NCBI GenBank assembly: GCA_904063045.1
Contig: CAJFCJ010000012.1
Span: forward strand, 2,740,335-2,804,334
From: Dimorphilus gyrociliatus
Lineage: Eukaryota; Annelida; Polychaeta; Dinophilidae
Direction: 5' to 3'
DNA: 64,000 bases
The notes under the pieces are model-generated. The model saw only the letters and a list, made by a program, of their open reading frames with translations. It was not told the origin of the DNA and did not search any database. Of the stretch, positions 31,985-46,390 are shown piece by piece; the stretch's first letter is position 1, and each line of letters starts with the position of its first letter. The position numbers and the translations under genes were made by a program.

Positions 31985-32740
31985 TTGTGGCTTTGCCATA
32001 TGGAGAATTTGAAAAGGATAGAAACATTGTTAGTTAAGAAGGTGTATGAAGAGAATTACCACGCTCTATTGGCCAAAATGAGGGCAATCCTTAGGGAGAC
32101 ACACTGGGTGCTGAAGGAGATAGCGATGATAAGAAATGTTATACAGAGTGTGACAGATAGGCCGGAGAGAAGCTACCAGAAAAAGAGCAATGACCTTGGA
32201 AAATGGCTCGAAGTGTTTGAATACATCAGGATTGACGGTTGTGGGCCTTTCAAATTGAAAAAGGGTGGCAAGGCCTATGTGCTACTCCTCATCTGTCTGC
32301 AGAGCAAGATGGTGAGGCTTGAGATAAAGGAAGGTTTCGGTGCAAACTCCACCAAGCTGGCATTGGAAAGAATATGATCGGGGAGAAAGTTCTTATCTCA
32401 GACAAACTTAAGGCATGACATTGCACAAGTAGATAGCCACAGTCCTAGTCAGAGATCCTGCCAAGTCACAATTGCTTGGAAAGAAAAAGTAGGATCGGGA
32501 CGAAAAGACGAAATTTATCAGAAGAGCAGGCAAACTTTTGTTTTTGGATGAATGGAGAAACTATGTCATGTGTCACCTGAAGAACATTGCTAGCCATTTC
32601 TTTGTGGGCAATAGAGATTTCGTCCATTGCGAAGTTGGGAAAGGAACAGGAAAATTAAAGAGATGCTTGCTTGAAATGTTACATTTGACAAAATACCAGG
32701 AAAATTTAGTAAACTGTATTACCTTTGACAAAATATTATG
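31985..32740 (+). pseudogene. BEL/Pao integrase relic
   Basis: Plus-strand sequence encodes FEYIRIDGCGPFKLKKGG, KAYVLLLICLQSKMVRLE and NSTKLALERI, the Pao-type integrase core start. After a stop near 32377 come out-of-order pieces of the C-terminal region (VRDPAKSQLLGK near 32445, then FLDEWRNYVMCHLKNIASH at 32540). Catalytic residues are incomplete, with internal deletion. Confidence 0.72.
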
Positions 32741-33172
32741 AAAGATCAGCTGTTGATCATGTGTCCTGAGATTTAGACACAAACTCATTTGGCTGTAATT
32801 GAAAAATTCAGGTAGAATAAGAAAAAAAATCAGAGAATCAGTTAGCCCTTAACAAGGAACTTTACTATTAGACTTTGTAACATCCTAAAAGTAAAGATGA
32901 ACTAGGACATATATCCAACTGTAAAATGATGGTTGAATGTTGTAGACCATTCCCATATCCTACCCATATCAGTGAGCGATATTTGAAGAGAAAGTAGAAT
33001 GTTGACATTGTCAACAAAATAGAAAGACCTAGTCCAAAAATCCTAATCCTAAATTGAAAAGTTGTGATTTATTGCAGATAGAAACTTTATTGTTAGTGAA
33101 AATCACAAAAATTTGTTAGTTGTACTGATTTTACCAAAAAGCTTAAAATATGTTATTTGTAACTATGACAAA
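32741..33172. other. Downstream region of receptor B; no gene seen
   Basis: AT-rich sequence between the Pao relic and the receptor B stop codon. Confidence 0.4.
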
Positions 33173-33760
33173 CTATTCAAATTGTTTCCTTTTCTGTAAA
33201 ATCTTTCTTAGAATAATACCAATGGAGCAGATATCTTTGAATTCGGTTTCCTGTGTTTTTTGTTGTATATTCGTGATGCAGAAGTGAAAAAGGTTTCTTG
33301 AATGCTAATATAGCAACAACAAGAACATCATGATATGACTAATATATTAAATGAGTATTAAATAACTGACTTGATAATAGATATTTTCAATTGAAACTTT
33401 ATCAGCAAATGAGAAATTGTAGTTATGTAAATGATGAATTGCTTTAAAAAGTTGTACAGTACAGTGGTAATATCGTGTATTTTGATAAAAGTGTCTATTA
33501 ATCTTTAACTGAGTATATTTAAACTTTAATTCACGCATAATCAAGATATTATATCTTTTTTCTTGAATAAATGCAATAACTAAAAAATTAATGAAAAATT
33601 TTTTAGTGTAAAATCAAAGAAAGTAACTTTGTTTTTATTTTTACATCTTTTGTAAAGTTCATCAGAATGACATTTTAGTAAATTTTGCCTATATTATAAT
33701 AAATATATGACAATATAATATGAATTTAAATTCAGTATAAATACAAAACCTCTTTTGCAT
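33173..33760 (-). other. Pseudokinase-like tail of receptor B
   Basis: Directly after TM7 the exons read RQNLLKCHSDELYKR (alpha-C-like), FIAFIQEKRYNILIMREL (beta-4/beta-5), CTVQLFKAIHHLHNYNF (alpha-E), FADKVSIENIYY (catalytic loop, HRD replaced by ADK, Asn kept) and FKDICSIGIILRKIL (alpha-F). The last exon is 33173-33304 after a 66-bp intron in phase 0. DFG is replaced. This is the clearest kinase-like match of the three receptors. Confidence 0.7.
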
Positions 33761-36700
33761 TGATAATATTGTCATATTTTGAATTTGGGTATAAATATCA
33801 ATAAATGATAATGTAAATGGATTGAGTACTGAATTAATTGAAACTAAGACAATTGTTATCCAACTATTTCTATCAGTTTTTAAACTAAAAGTTGGATTTG
33901 TAATTGATAATATTCCTAAAATTGAAATTGGTACCCACACTAATGCATTTGAAAATGATAGAATAATTGTTGTCTTTCTAAGTTTTCTGCTTTTAGTTTC
34001 TTTTAGAGTTGATTGAGTGCTTGATGAGAATTTGATTAAAACAATAATACGTATATAAAATATCGTAATTAAAACACTTAAAATTGGTATGAATACTCTA
34101 AATATTACAAAGAAATAGATCATTTCTCCATTGTCTTCATTTTCATTAGTTTTTATTTGTATGTTAAAACAATTTGGTGTTTGACCATGAGGATTCTATT
34201 AAAATAAAATGAAAGCAATATTTCTATATATGTACTATATGTACCTTATTAATTGCAAATGGTAGTGTTGATACTAATAGACAAATAGAAAATAGGCTTA
34301 GAATAATTGAGTTGTTTTGTAAATGGACAAAAGGTTGTTGAAACGGTTTTCTAACGACTTCGTAGCGTTCAATACTTACGAGCAGCATACAAAGCGATGA
34401 CATTATTAAAGAGAATGTAAACATTGTTCCAATAGTTGCACAAAAGCTACTCTTTCTCCAATATTCATCATTTTCCAGATAAGTATCAGAGAAATATATG
34501 TCAAATATACATATTGAAAGTATATATAAAGATGTTAAGAAATCACTAAAGCATAGCAGGAGACGGTAATTTTTTGCAAAACTTCCCCACAGTAATAATA
34601 CAATTATTGAGAAAACATTTGCAAAACAACCAAAAATTGCCATTGTCCAATAGATTATTTTTTTTAAACTTGAATCTAATAATCTTGAACATGTTCGATA
34701 AATGTTAATTGACGGTTGACAGTCTACGTAATTTCCTATATTTTCCCAAAAAAGACAACATAAAATAAAGCTTTTCCCTTGAATGATTTGTATATATTTT
34801 AGATTTCTTTTAATGAATGATGATGATAATTGTGGTAGATTTGTGTTGTTTAGGTAGAGTTTTTTCAAATTTTGAAGAGAAATGAGAGCGTTACGATCTA
34901 TTTTCTTTATAGAACTGTACTCAATTTTTAATACTTTTAACAGTTTAGTATTGTTTAAATCACGTTCATTGATATAATCGAGTTTTGATGACGAAACGTC
35001 GAGTGAATAGAGATGACCACATTCTAATTTATTAAGAAATGATAATGAAGCAATTTGATTATTTACCAAACTAAGACTTTGAAGTAGTTTTAATGGTTGA
35101 TTTAAAATGAACGAATTTTCCGTAATTCCGTTGTTAACGAGCAATAAATGAATAAGATTAGGAAAATATTCTCTTCCAAATGTAAAATATTTCCAACTAT
35201 TTCTAATTTGTAAAACATTCAATTCTCTTGAATTTTCAAAGAATGAATATAGATTTAAGCCAGATACTTTTAACAATTTAATACTCTTAAAATTTTTAAT
35301 TAATCCTTTATTTAATTGATATAAATTCAAATCGTTTGTTGTAAAATTACATTCCCAAGAGAGAAATGATAATTCATTACAATCGGAATAATAAATCTCT
35401 ACTGTTGGTTGACATAAGAATTCGTCACTTCCGTTTGCGCAATCGATAATTTTATTGCAAACTTTTTCAATCATTATATATGTTTCCTCATTTTTACATT
35501 TAAAAAAGCCTTTTGGTCTAAAATTAACTAAAAAAAAAACAAATAAACAAAAACAGGAAAGAAGAAGAATATTTTGCCAATTTTTCTAAATTTGTATACA
35601 CTGGTATAACAAGTTTTTTTCTTACCACAATCATATTCGTCATCACCTTGCATACAATGATTTATTCCGTCGCAAAGTTGTTGAACGCTTATACAATAGT
35701 TACTCCTATGACATAAGTATTGTCCATTTGGACATTTACTCCTATTGCATGGATTAATTATACGATTGAGATCTGTAATTTGAACTCCAAGAGAGGAAGT
35801 TCTAAAATAGCATTCGTTTGAAAAGTCAATAAACTCCGTACTCGTCTCATCCGCAAAGTTATTGCAATCGAGTTTTCCATCGTTAAAAAGTTCATTTGAT
35901 ATACATATACTTCCGCAATCAATTTGATAATTAGGCCTACATGCTAAATAAAAAAGAACATATAAAAGAATTTAAATAGAAAATACCAAAGTGTTAATTG
36001 TTTTTATTAATTAACCTTTTTCAAAATCTTTTACTAAAGCATTTTTATTTTTACAAATTTCATCAGTTGTATCGAAGCAATGTCTCTCACTATCGCAAAC
36101 AAAAGTTGAGTTGACGCATTGTTCATTCTTACAGGATCTAGGGATAAAAAAATATGTAAACAGAATAAAAGAACAAAAAAATATCAATTAATCAGAAATT
36201 GAGAAAGTTCATATGCTTTTTTGTGTTGAATTTGATGCGTAAATTGACAATCATTTATTTTCTACTTACACTTGAAATTCTGAACATTCATCGTATTCTA
36301 GAAATAAATAGGTTAAAGATTTTTCTTTTGAATCATTTTAACTATTCCTAACCACATTCTTCTTCATCGGAACCATCTGAACAATCCTTCATAAAATTAC
36401 AAACTAATGAGAAGTGTATTACTTTGTCATTTGAATGACATTTAAAGTGAAATGGTTTTATATTTTGACAATTTTCTTCATCATTCTTCATGGTACAATC
36501 ATCTTTTCCATCACAAACTGCAATGTAATTTATATATATTCCATCGTTCTCGCAGCGAATACAGTTTTCCGGAATCTTTTGGAATTTATCATAAGTTAGT
36601 AAATCAACAACTGGTATATCCGGTTCTAAAATAAGAAGTTAGATGAAGAAAAATAGAAAAAAAGAATTATATTACTCGGTAAGGTTTGACAAACTACAAT

Positions 36701-39700
36701 ATTTGAGATTGGTTGTTCACAATCATAATTGTTGAGTTTGACAAAAATCTCGGGCGAAAATTCAATTTGCTACAAAATATTTTAAAAATATGACTAATTT
36801 TTTTTTTGGACTCTAAAAATTGGAATATTTCTAACCAGAGTATCATAACTATAACATGAATTTTTCTGGAAAACAGAGCTTACTGTTCTCCATGAAGACA
36901 GTGACAATTTGTTATAGTTTCGTAAACGAACAGTTCGTTCAAGCTGTATACAAGACAAATTCAATTAATACAAAAATGCCTTTATTATAAATTTAATCTA
37001 ACCCTGACAATTTCAGGGTTTGGAAAATCCATACCAGTTTTGAAAAGATTATTGTGAAAACTACAAAATAGAGATGAATTTTCCTAAATTGTTTTTCTTA
37101 CTTACTTTCGACCTCATTTGATGTGGTATACTCATACTCAAACCACTAGGAGAAACGTAAATATTCTGCAATCTCTTATTTTGTACTTTTTTAATATCTA
37201 TTTGGAAAAGTAGAGAAAGAAAATTTTCAAATTATTCTTCTTACTGTTTCTTTTTATCTTTTAATAATTTTCAATTACTTACAGAAATAATTACCAATAG
37301 TAGATTCAATGAAATCGGACATGATGTCATCAGAGTGAATTATTGATTTAAAATACATGATGACAAATATATTATCAAATGTTGGAATATCTGGTAAAGT
37401 TTCATTTCTCTTTACGCATAATGTTTCCATTTCAATTATATTTTTATAAGATAAGCTATTTATATGTGTAAATGAAAAACAAATATCATAGAGCGAAATA
37501 ACAAATTCTCCAATACAACCAGTATTATTTCTAAATGAACATTCCAAAAAATAAGGAAACCACATTGGTCTTTGGCTAAAAAAAAGAAGATACAAAAGAT
37601 GAATATAAACTTATAAAACCTTCTTTTATTTTTTTATTACAAACACTTTAGTTTCAAATGAACAATTGTGAAGAGAAGTTGCATTTCTACTACAACTAAT
37701 TGTTTCATATAGCTCGATGATTTTTTTCTCTTTAAAGATGATATTTAACATTGACTGATTTGGATCTTTAACTATAGTTCCATAAGTAAATCCAAAAAAT
37801 GTACATAATTTTATGGATTCAAATTGTTTAATATATTTAAATTTACGCCATTCTCCAAAATGCAATACTTGAAATAATCCAGTAAAAGAAGTAAAATTAT
37901 GACTTTTATTGGCGTACAGTACATGTTGATATTCATTTGTTAATGTCATATCTAATAGAATAGTATGGGCAAAAAAAGTGGGTCAATACCTTGATTATAT
38001 ATTAGATAAGATTGGATAATTTCATACGCTTTGCTGTAATTTTAAAACGGCTTAACTAATATCATGGATGGTCGTTACGCCCACATTTGCTATAGAATCC
38101 TGTCTCGGAGGATATGAAAATTTGGACAAATTCAAAAAAGAGTTTGGGAATTTTCTCAACAGAAAATCATGCTATTTCTACTAGAATAGTATAGACCTAC
38201 TTCTAACAAATGGCAGACATGTATAGACAATGGAAGGGAATAGCACAAAATATAACTGTTAATTGTTTCAACAGTAGACTATAGACTATCATATTGAATA
38301 ATACAGCGTATGAAATTTTAACATCATTTCTAAACAGAATGACAATTGAGAATATTTTACTTAGTTCTGCTCGAGATTCTTCACAAATTGGATTATATAC
38401 ATTTACAGTTAATCTCCTAGTATGCACTTTTAAATCACATGAATTTTCCATTTTAGATACATTTTCACACAAAAACATATGAGGTTCATCCTGGGCAAGT
38501 AGGAAGGAAAAAAGAAAAATTCGAAATCTATTACAGTGTTGATCATTATTTGATATTTACATTTATGAATATCTTTTCAGAGAAACATAATGAAGGAGCA
38601 GACAACAATGACAATTCATTGCATATCACTTTGCAAGCTACATATTTTTTTACTTTAAGTATAAATAAAGTATTTATAGAACCAAACGTTTTTGATTCAT
38701 AGTAATAGTCTCCAATAGTTTTAAATCTTTGTTTCAATTCAAAATGGCTGTCTTTATTGTTTTTTAACTTTTTTAATTTTATATCTATTTTATAAATTAA
38801 AATCATGTAAAATTTAAAAAGTTGGCAAAGTGTTAGAATATAATATTAAAAACCTTCTAATTGAAAAAATGTACAATTAACTCTCGTAAAATGTTCAGAT
38901 TGTGAATCTGATATTATTGAAATTTTCTTATTTATTAAGACATTACCAGAGATATTTATAGAATTTTCCAATGTTTTTTGATAAATGAATAAACTACTAT
39001 TACAAATTTCATTTTTTTTGATAGTTTTATCATAGAAAATATTAAAACTATTCTGTTGATATCTTAAAAATGGTAGATAAAAATTTTTCTGAACTTTAAA
39101 TGTAAACTTGTCTATAAAATATTTTATATTATATTCATATTTTTAAAATAAATATTCCATATTTACATGAAAAGTCTTTTTTAAAACACTTCAGTGTTGA
39201 TCCTTGTTCAGTTGTTGAATTCTCTAAAACACTTTGAAAAAAATGTAATAAACACATTTCTATTTATGTTAATCATTTGTTTTCATATACTTACATAATA
39301 CAGCATGAATCCATAATTGGTTTTTTGATGGATACTACTAATTGGTTATTTTCTTTTAATTTTGTATATCTTAACAATGAATGAAGAAAATCGTATCCCA
39401 ATAATTTACAAAAATGATTTGTTGCAAGAATATTTAATTTTGAATATTTAAAATAACGAAAAGTTTCTTCATTGTTGGCTTTAAATTTCAAAATTCCAAT
39501 AACAAAACTTGAAGTATTGTTAACAATTTCAAGTGATAATTTACCGTCAATAATATTAATATATCTAGCTGAATTTAAATGAGATATTAGCATAAATTTG
39601 AAAAATAATGTTTAAATTACCAAATTTAGCTTTTGTTTGGCATTTAGTATATATAACATTAATTGGTATTTCTTTATTATAAATTTTGTAAAAGCAGCCA

Positions 39701-40908
39701 TTAATTTGGTTATTTTTTAATGTACAATTTGTTAATATTGGATAAATAGACTTTTGAATGAAAAGAAAAGCAAGTTAAAGTCAAAAAAAAGATAAAAAAC
39801 AACTGTTGAAAATAACTTGAACCTTTTGTAAGATTGTTTTATGTTTACAAATTTTAGAAACCTTATTATTTAAACTATATTGACATATATATTGACAAGC
39901 AATAATTGGTTGTATATTATTTTGAAAACCAACTGGAAATATTTTCAATGATTTTGTTAAAAAAAATTGTAAATGATCCGGATATCTTGCGAAATAAGTT
40001 GTATATATTACATCAATGTTCCTTTCAATGACTTTAATGTCTTAAAATATTTTAATTTTAATTTTAAAAAAATAATTTAAATTTATCTTATTTTTTTTTT
40101 TGAACCATTCAATTCCATATATGTGCATTTTTGAACAGCTTCAGTATCTGTTAAAGTTGTGAATTTTTTTCGAATAGCTCTCTTTCCATCAAGTGATAAA
40201 ATAACAGCTTTCTTATTCATAAATTGATAATTTAAGTTTGTATCTTCAATACTAAAAAGAGATTTGTTACAAATTTCACTTCTTATCGATTGTGAAATTT
40301 GAATAGGATAGACTCTATTATTCCGATGTTTGAAATATAATACATAATTATTAAAGTCGCTCATAACTGTAAATATATCTATAAATATAAAATGAAAGAA
40401 GATACATTTTTTTTAGAAAATGAAAACAAAATCAATATACAATCAATAGATTTTTTGAAGCATTTTAACAAAAGAACTTGACGTCTTTGACAAGTCAATT
40501 CACTATAACTGTATGAAAAATTTTCAATTATTTAAATATTAAAATTTAGAAAAAAATTATTAATCACTATTGGCAACAAGTTCCATTGTCATACAGTTTT
40601 ATTTTCATACAAAAACCTTCGATTTTATCTCTTCCGCTTAACGAAAACGAATTAAATGAATCGAAATTTAAATCTTTGCATACTTTATTCAACATCCAAG
40701 ACTCATAAAAACTATAGACGAATGTATTAACATCCACTTCGCTTTTCACTTGTACTTCTCCAAATATATATATTTCCGTTTCCTCTATGGGTTCAATATG
40801 CAATTTTGCACCATCCAAAAAATAAACAGTTTTGAAACATAGAATTTTCAATAATTGGGAAAAGAAATATAAAGAGAAAAAACTCCAACGAGAATTGGTT
40901 AACATCAT
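33173..40908 (-). CDS. Receptor B: SRCR/CTLD-like, LDLa, LRR, 7TM receptor with pseudokinase tail
   Basis: Multi-exon paralogue of receptor A. Exon 1 (40567-40908) has a signal peptide (MMLTNSRWSFFSLYFF...) and an SRCR-like segment ending in CC. More such segments lie at 40.08-40.36, 39.29-39.59, 38.55-38.8 and 37.63-37.95 kb (FFGFTYGTIVKD). A C-type-lectin-like exon is at 37.28-37.58 kb. Six LDLa repeats lie between 36.6 and 35.4 kb (for example FMKDCSDGSDEEEC). LRRs follow with hinge CCLFW. TM1-4 end at 34245; the next exon (from 34195) gives a loop with NPHGQTPNCF, as in LGR/GRL101-type receptors, and TM5-7. ERY (SIERYEVVR) and NPF are kept, unlike in receptor A. The tail ends with a kinase-like domain. 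Of the three, this copy looks the most able to signal through G proteins. Confidence 0.83.
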
Positions 40909-41933
40909 TACTACACAAATGATCTTAAGTAAAATGAACTTTTATTAAAAGCAAAATCTTCTCAACTTTTAAATTCATTCATTTAAAAACAAATTTAAAC
41001 TGATTAAACACCAAATAAATTGAATTATAAATGATATAGGACTAGCGTATTTTCTTTCTTTCTCTTGATATTATATAACAGTTGAATGTAATTTAAAGGA
41101 TACTTAGGATAATAAGAATACTTGTATTCCATGTAGTAACAGCATTAAATCAATAACATTCCTCTTTGACATAAAACTAACATTTTATAAGAAACACATT
41201 TCTACGGCTATTAAATGTGTTTTTTATGCGTTTGATTCAAATCCTAGTCTGACCTTTGACCTAACCATCATTTCACAATTCTTTACCAATTTCACTATGA
41301 AGCTAAACATAGCTCTGAAATTTTTAAATGTATGTCATGTTTATAGCCTTGAACCTTAAGGCAAATATTGAAATGTCTATTTTAGGTTATAAAATGAGTG
41401 AACATGTATAATTAACGTCAACAAGAACTTTCATTAATTTATTAAAACAAAATAAAAGCTTAAAACAGATATTCAATTGTTCAAAGTAGAAAGATCTTTT
41501 GAGGAGTTTAAATAGAAATATTTTAATGTTTAAAAATCTAAAAGAATGGAAAGAAAAAGGTAAAGGACACAGTTGAAATATTAAAAATATTAAAAATATC
41601 AGAAGAATCTACGTAGATTAATGTATAATAGGAAATAGTCCTACATGTGTGTGCGCGCGTCTGTGTTTGTGTATGTGTCTGTCTGTCTGAGAGAATTGAA
41701 TATTTGTTTGAAATTTCCAAGATTACATAGGGAAGAGAGTGAATTTGTCTGTATTACACGTTCTTTAATATATTCAATATCTTGTAGAGACTTTCAAAAT
41801 TCATGCAACAACTCAGATAATTCATTTCCGCTCAATTTTTCATAACATTAATATTTATTGTTTTGAAAGACTTTTTGCTCATTTTTTGACGTGTTCTCAT
41901 AGAAAAAGCTCTCTTTTTTCTATTAATTACGCA
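40909..41933. other. Intergenic between divergent genes; no gene seen
   Basis: Shared upstream region of receptor B (minus) and the lectin gene (plus). It holds a (TG/TC)n-rich microsatellite at about 41645-41695. Confidence 0.5.
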
Positions 41934-44900
41934 ATGAAACTAATAGGATTATTCTTAATCTTGACTTTAGAAAGTTGCATCTTTTGTGGTATGTTCAATT
42001 GTATTTCTTTTTTTATTTAACAACTGCAAAAGAGAAATAAATCCATTTATAGAGAAGATATGCTCGGGTGAGAATGATTGTGAATTTTATGAAAATTGCC
42101 AAGGAAACATTTGCAGCTGTGATAAAACATTCGGTTTAGGAATCTGTGCAGATGGTAAATGAAAGAGATTGAACAAAAACGGCCGTAAATTAAATATTTG
42201 AAGGTCAAATTTCAGGCTGGGAAATGGTTAGGGGAATAAGATAGCTATTGATACGTACTTAGGATGGTCCCATCAAAGGAATAGGAGCATTGAAAAGGTT
42301 TAGGCAAAAACAAGGGCTAGGTTAGTGTTAGGGTAAAATCATAGATCTATGGCCGTTTTCTACCGCATCCTAACTAAAATAAAAATGAATTTTTTTCATT
42401 TTTTATATTTTTAACATTTGTTTCAAGGGGAAAATTTAATTTTTGAACCTGGAAAAACTGCTTCAAGATATTCGAATACTATATATATAGGTTTTACTTT
42501 GGAATATTGTTATAGAATTTGCAAACAAATTAGTCATTTTGAATGCGTTAGTTTCGCACGGCGTGGATACTTTTGCTATGTGTTTCCCAAAGTTGATTAT
42601 CCTTTAATGGATAGTTTACGTACTTCACTATTTATTCTTAAAGGTATGTATTCTGTGTAAAGAGTGGAGTATACAAACAAAAATTGACGACAAAACATAA
42701 AAAATAGACAAAAGATTAGGAGTTTGTGGTGCGAAGAATACTGCAACGCCACCTACCGATGAATGTTTTACCTTCTTAATGAATGACAATGGATGTCCAA
42801 CAAAAAACTTTGAAGCACATCCATACCACAAAGAGATGACTATTGAAGAATTTAGTTCATCAGTGAATCTTAGCTCTCAAATTATACGACAATCAAAATA
42901 CAATAAAACTGTAAAGAATGAATATATCCGACAAGTTTGCTTGGGAAACTCAGGAATTAACATTGAAAATGTTGCCCTACACAAACAGGTTTCACATCTG
43001 GGATATTTTAAAAATCCTCTATATCATCCTACTCATGCTGTTGATGGTTTACGTCTGAGTAATGCCAGCCATGGAACCTGTGTACTTTTGGAAATGTTGG
43101 AAACTGTTCAACCCACTTTAAAAATAATGTTAAATGCATTTCATGCAGTAAGAAAAGTTGTAATTTGGCCAACTAATGAAAATGGTGAGAAAAAAAACTT
43201 GATTATTCATAAATAAATAGTATTACCCCTATTTTGTAGTCTATCAACTATTCTTAATCTACATGCAAGATAGAAATGATACATGCAAAGATAACATTCT
43301 TGTTAAAAACAATACTGAAACAGAAGTTTATTGTTCAGCCACAATGAATAGTCACGATGTTATAAGCATTGAACAAAAATTAAAGTCTCCCCTTTATATT
43401 TGTGAAATTGAGGTTTTTTCAGGTAAAATTAAAGAGAGAAAGTGAGAGAGAGAGAGAGAGAAATGCCTGTTTTTATATATGTTTTGACATGGCAAAGATT
43501 TATCATCCCTTTTTTCTCTTATCAACAGAAAATCTTGCCACGAAAAAGCTATTCCTAACAAAACAGGTTTCACACAATGGCAAACTTAATGATGGATTTC
43601 TCAATAATTATTTGAGTTATTCACTAAAACAAGAAATTTGGATTGCTATTAATCTATTAGCATACTATAATGTCTATGGATTTGATGCTAAAGTTCCGCA
43701 AGCTTATTCCGGAAATTTTGGAAACTTTTATGTAGAAGTATCCAATGATAATCCTAGCTTATTTGAGCATTCAATTGAATCAAAAAAATGTATTGAGATT
43801 GATAATTTCCCTATACAAAGTGAAAATTTTCAAACATTTGGATGTGTTAAAGGAGGTGTTGAAGGTCAATTCTTCAAAATTCTTACCAAATCTGCTTCTT
43901 CTATTCAATTCTCTGCAAATGAGATTGAAATATTTGGAATATATTTAAGATCTTCTGATCAGAAGAATAATAATTTATTGTTTCATAAACCATCTTGGGC
44001 TTCAAGTGTACAACAAAATTTGTATTCAGGTTTCAGATTAACAGATGGAGAGGACAATGCCTATTTCAAAACCAATCTCCAAGCGTATCCATGGTGTAGA
44101 ATAGACCTACTAGGAGTATTTCGAATTAATTCGATGGGTATTATAGGCTGGGTTTCACAGCGTAAGATAACAAAATATAATTAACCAAACGAAGATGATG
44201 AGATGATTTTGTAAACATTTTTTTAGATGCTTCATTATTTCACTTGAGAGGATTAGTATCATATAAATATGATTTCTCTCCACAAAATACAGGGGATAGC
44301 TTTCAAACTTGTTTTATTAATAATATTCATATGTCGCCAAGGGAATATAGAATATGGAATTGCACAATGTCAAATCCAACTGGTCGATATGTAACATTTT
44401 ATTTGCATGCTTCCAGTCAATTACTTTTGCAAGAGGCAGAAGTTTATGGTGAAGAAATTATTAATAATAATTTCTATAATTTACCAATAGTATTGGCTGA
44501 TAGAAATTCAAATAATACTGGTTTCCCATCAATTCCTCATAAAGATCAATTTCCTTCTAAAGCTATAGACAGGCTGCCACACAATATTTATCATGAAGAA
44601 CTTTACTACTCTTGTTCAAGTAATTATCTAGCTAATGGTGAAGAGGGAAAATTTACATTCCATTTGGATAATCATTATCTAATACATCAAATTGTTCTTC
44701 TTTTACGAATTGATTCGAGTAATAACAAAGAACAATTCTCCTCCTCATCAACATTAATTAAAACAGTTTTCTTTTTTCAATAGATGATATTCGAGATGTT
44801 CAACTTGTAGTTGAGAATAATCTCTTTCCCGCAACTCAAAGGCAAATATGCGATTTGCAGACCACTAATAAAGGATATGGTTCTTATCAAGCATTCAACT

Positions 44901-45778
44901 GTTCTCTTGTAGGTGATAGAGTATCATTCTATAAAATTGGTGGTAATAATTTATTCTCCATTTGTGAAATATACGTTTTTGGAAGAAAACAACCTTACAG
45001 TTTAAATGGTTATTTTTTTAAACAAATATCTTTTACCAGTTTAGTTAAAGGTTGTTTTTTTTTCACAGAATATGGTAATATGGTTTTGGCAGAAAGAGGA
45101 TTTTCATCATATTCATCAGATATAATATTAAATACTAATTGTAATTTCCATACAAGAGATATTTACATTCAATTTCCAAATAATTACAGATTTACTGCAG
45201 TTGGTTTTACAATAATGACAACTGCAAATGTTATAGATGGTCTAAATATCTATGGAATAGAATACAATACTCCCAATCTTTGTGTACAAGTTAAATATAA
45301 CATCAAAATTATAAAACCAACAATTTTTACCTTCAATTGTGAAAGTGAAATGATTGCGAAATATATTCAAATTAAGTCTATCAGCTCTTTTTTCCAATTT
45401 TGTAACTTTTTTATTATAAGTAAAGGAATAAGTCAAAATAATCAACAAGGTTCTTTTTTACAAACATTTTTTCATGGATCAAACATTTTTTCTTTCTTTT
45501 CAGATAATTTTAGATTAGAGAATAAAAGATTATTAAAACCTGCTTACAGCTTCTATACAGAAAAAACAAGAAACGCTTTGGAATGTTATCATAATTGTTC
45601 ACAAAATTCACTTTGTGCTGATATTTCGTATAAAGAAGCAAATGCTGAATGTTCATTTAGTATATTTCATATATTGCCTCTTTTTAAGCATGTATTGACA
45701 AGTTCTTCAAACGATTATCAGCATTCTATTTCACAGAAACAGCAGATTGATTCAACTCTAGTTTGTTCAATAGGTTAA
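41934..45778 (+). CDS. Secreted EGF/PAN/F5-8C (fucolectin-like) multidomain protein
   Basis: About ten exons join in phase 1: 41934-41988 (signal peptide MKLIGLFLILTLESCIF), 42053-42154 (EGF-like, CSGENDCEFYENCQGNIC), 42428-42643 (PAN/apple-like), then 42708-43184, 43240-43422, 43529-44161, 44227-44718 and 44784 to 45778 with two further likely 62-bp introns. Five repeats start like F5/8C-FTP lectin domains (NVALHKQVSH, NLATKKLFLTKQVSHNGK, then weaker ones). The C-terminus has another PAN-like segment (ECYHNCSQNSLCADIS). No membrane segment is seen, so it is probably secreted. Sugar or phospholipid binding is expected from the family; ligand unknown. It lies between receptors B and C on the other strand. 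Confidence 0.78.
42172..42362. repeat. MITE-like element in the lectin gene intron
   Basis: Inverted ends AAAACGGCC...GGCCGTTTT enclose about 180 bp with TTAGGG-like pieces (GGTTAGTGTTAGGG). It enlarges this intron to 273 bp compared with about 60 bp for the neighbours. Confidence 0.6.
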
Positions 45779-46290
45779 TGTATAGTTTTTGTGAATATTT
45801 TTATGAATTGTTGACTGTTTCTATTTGACAATACTCTAATGAATGTTATCATACCTACAATTAGCAAATATCTGTTTAATGAATCTGCTGTTGCCGTCTT
45901 GGATGAAATTTTTTTTAAACCACGTTTATTCCATAGATTATTGAATTACTTTTGTGATTTTGGGAAAGATACCCCATTTTTAACAGTTTAACCCTAACTC
46001 TAACCCATCAGTTATCTAAACTTTAAACTACTATGTCTGTTTCTCCCTATCACATTTTTTTTGTGAGTTGTTTTAAAAATTTTTGAGTGGGTTTCTATTG
46101 CAAGATATTTTAATAAATACTATCGTATCAACAATTTGTTGTGTAGAAATACGTATTTCAGGTTTACTGAAATTCCAAAACCTTTTTAAATAAATCTTCT
46201 TATACAATCTTTAAAAGTGTGAAAAACTAACTTTTCTCTTTTTCTTTTCAACTGATTATTTTTTTACTAAGTGATTGCCAAAAAGACGAA
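45779..46290. other. Intergenic; short telomere-like stretch
   Basis: AACCCTAACTCTAACCC at about 45990-46006; otherwise AT-rich. No gene seen. Confidence 0.45.
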
Positions 46291-46390
46291 AATTTCGTAT
46301 CACTCAGATGCTGAATTAAGAGGATACCTGTTATTATATGATGAACAAGGCAATTCTTTAGAAAAGTTACTTAAGAACTGTTCCAACATA

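Noticed and set aside
36452-36634. Plus-strand His-rich 60-codon frame
   Set aside because: Antisense of the LDLa exons of receptor B; Cys spacing on the minus strand explains it.
41645-41845. Plus-strand frame starting MCVRASVFVYVSVCL, signal-like
   Set aside because: Begins in a TG/TC microsatellite and is in no supported gene; signal-like look comes from the repeat.
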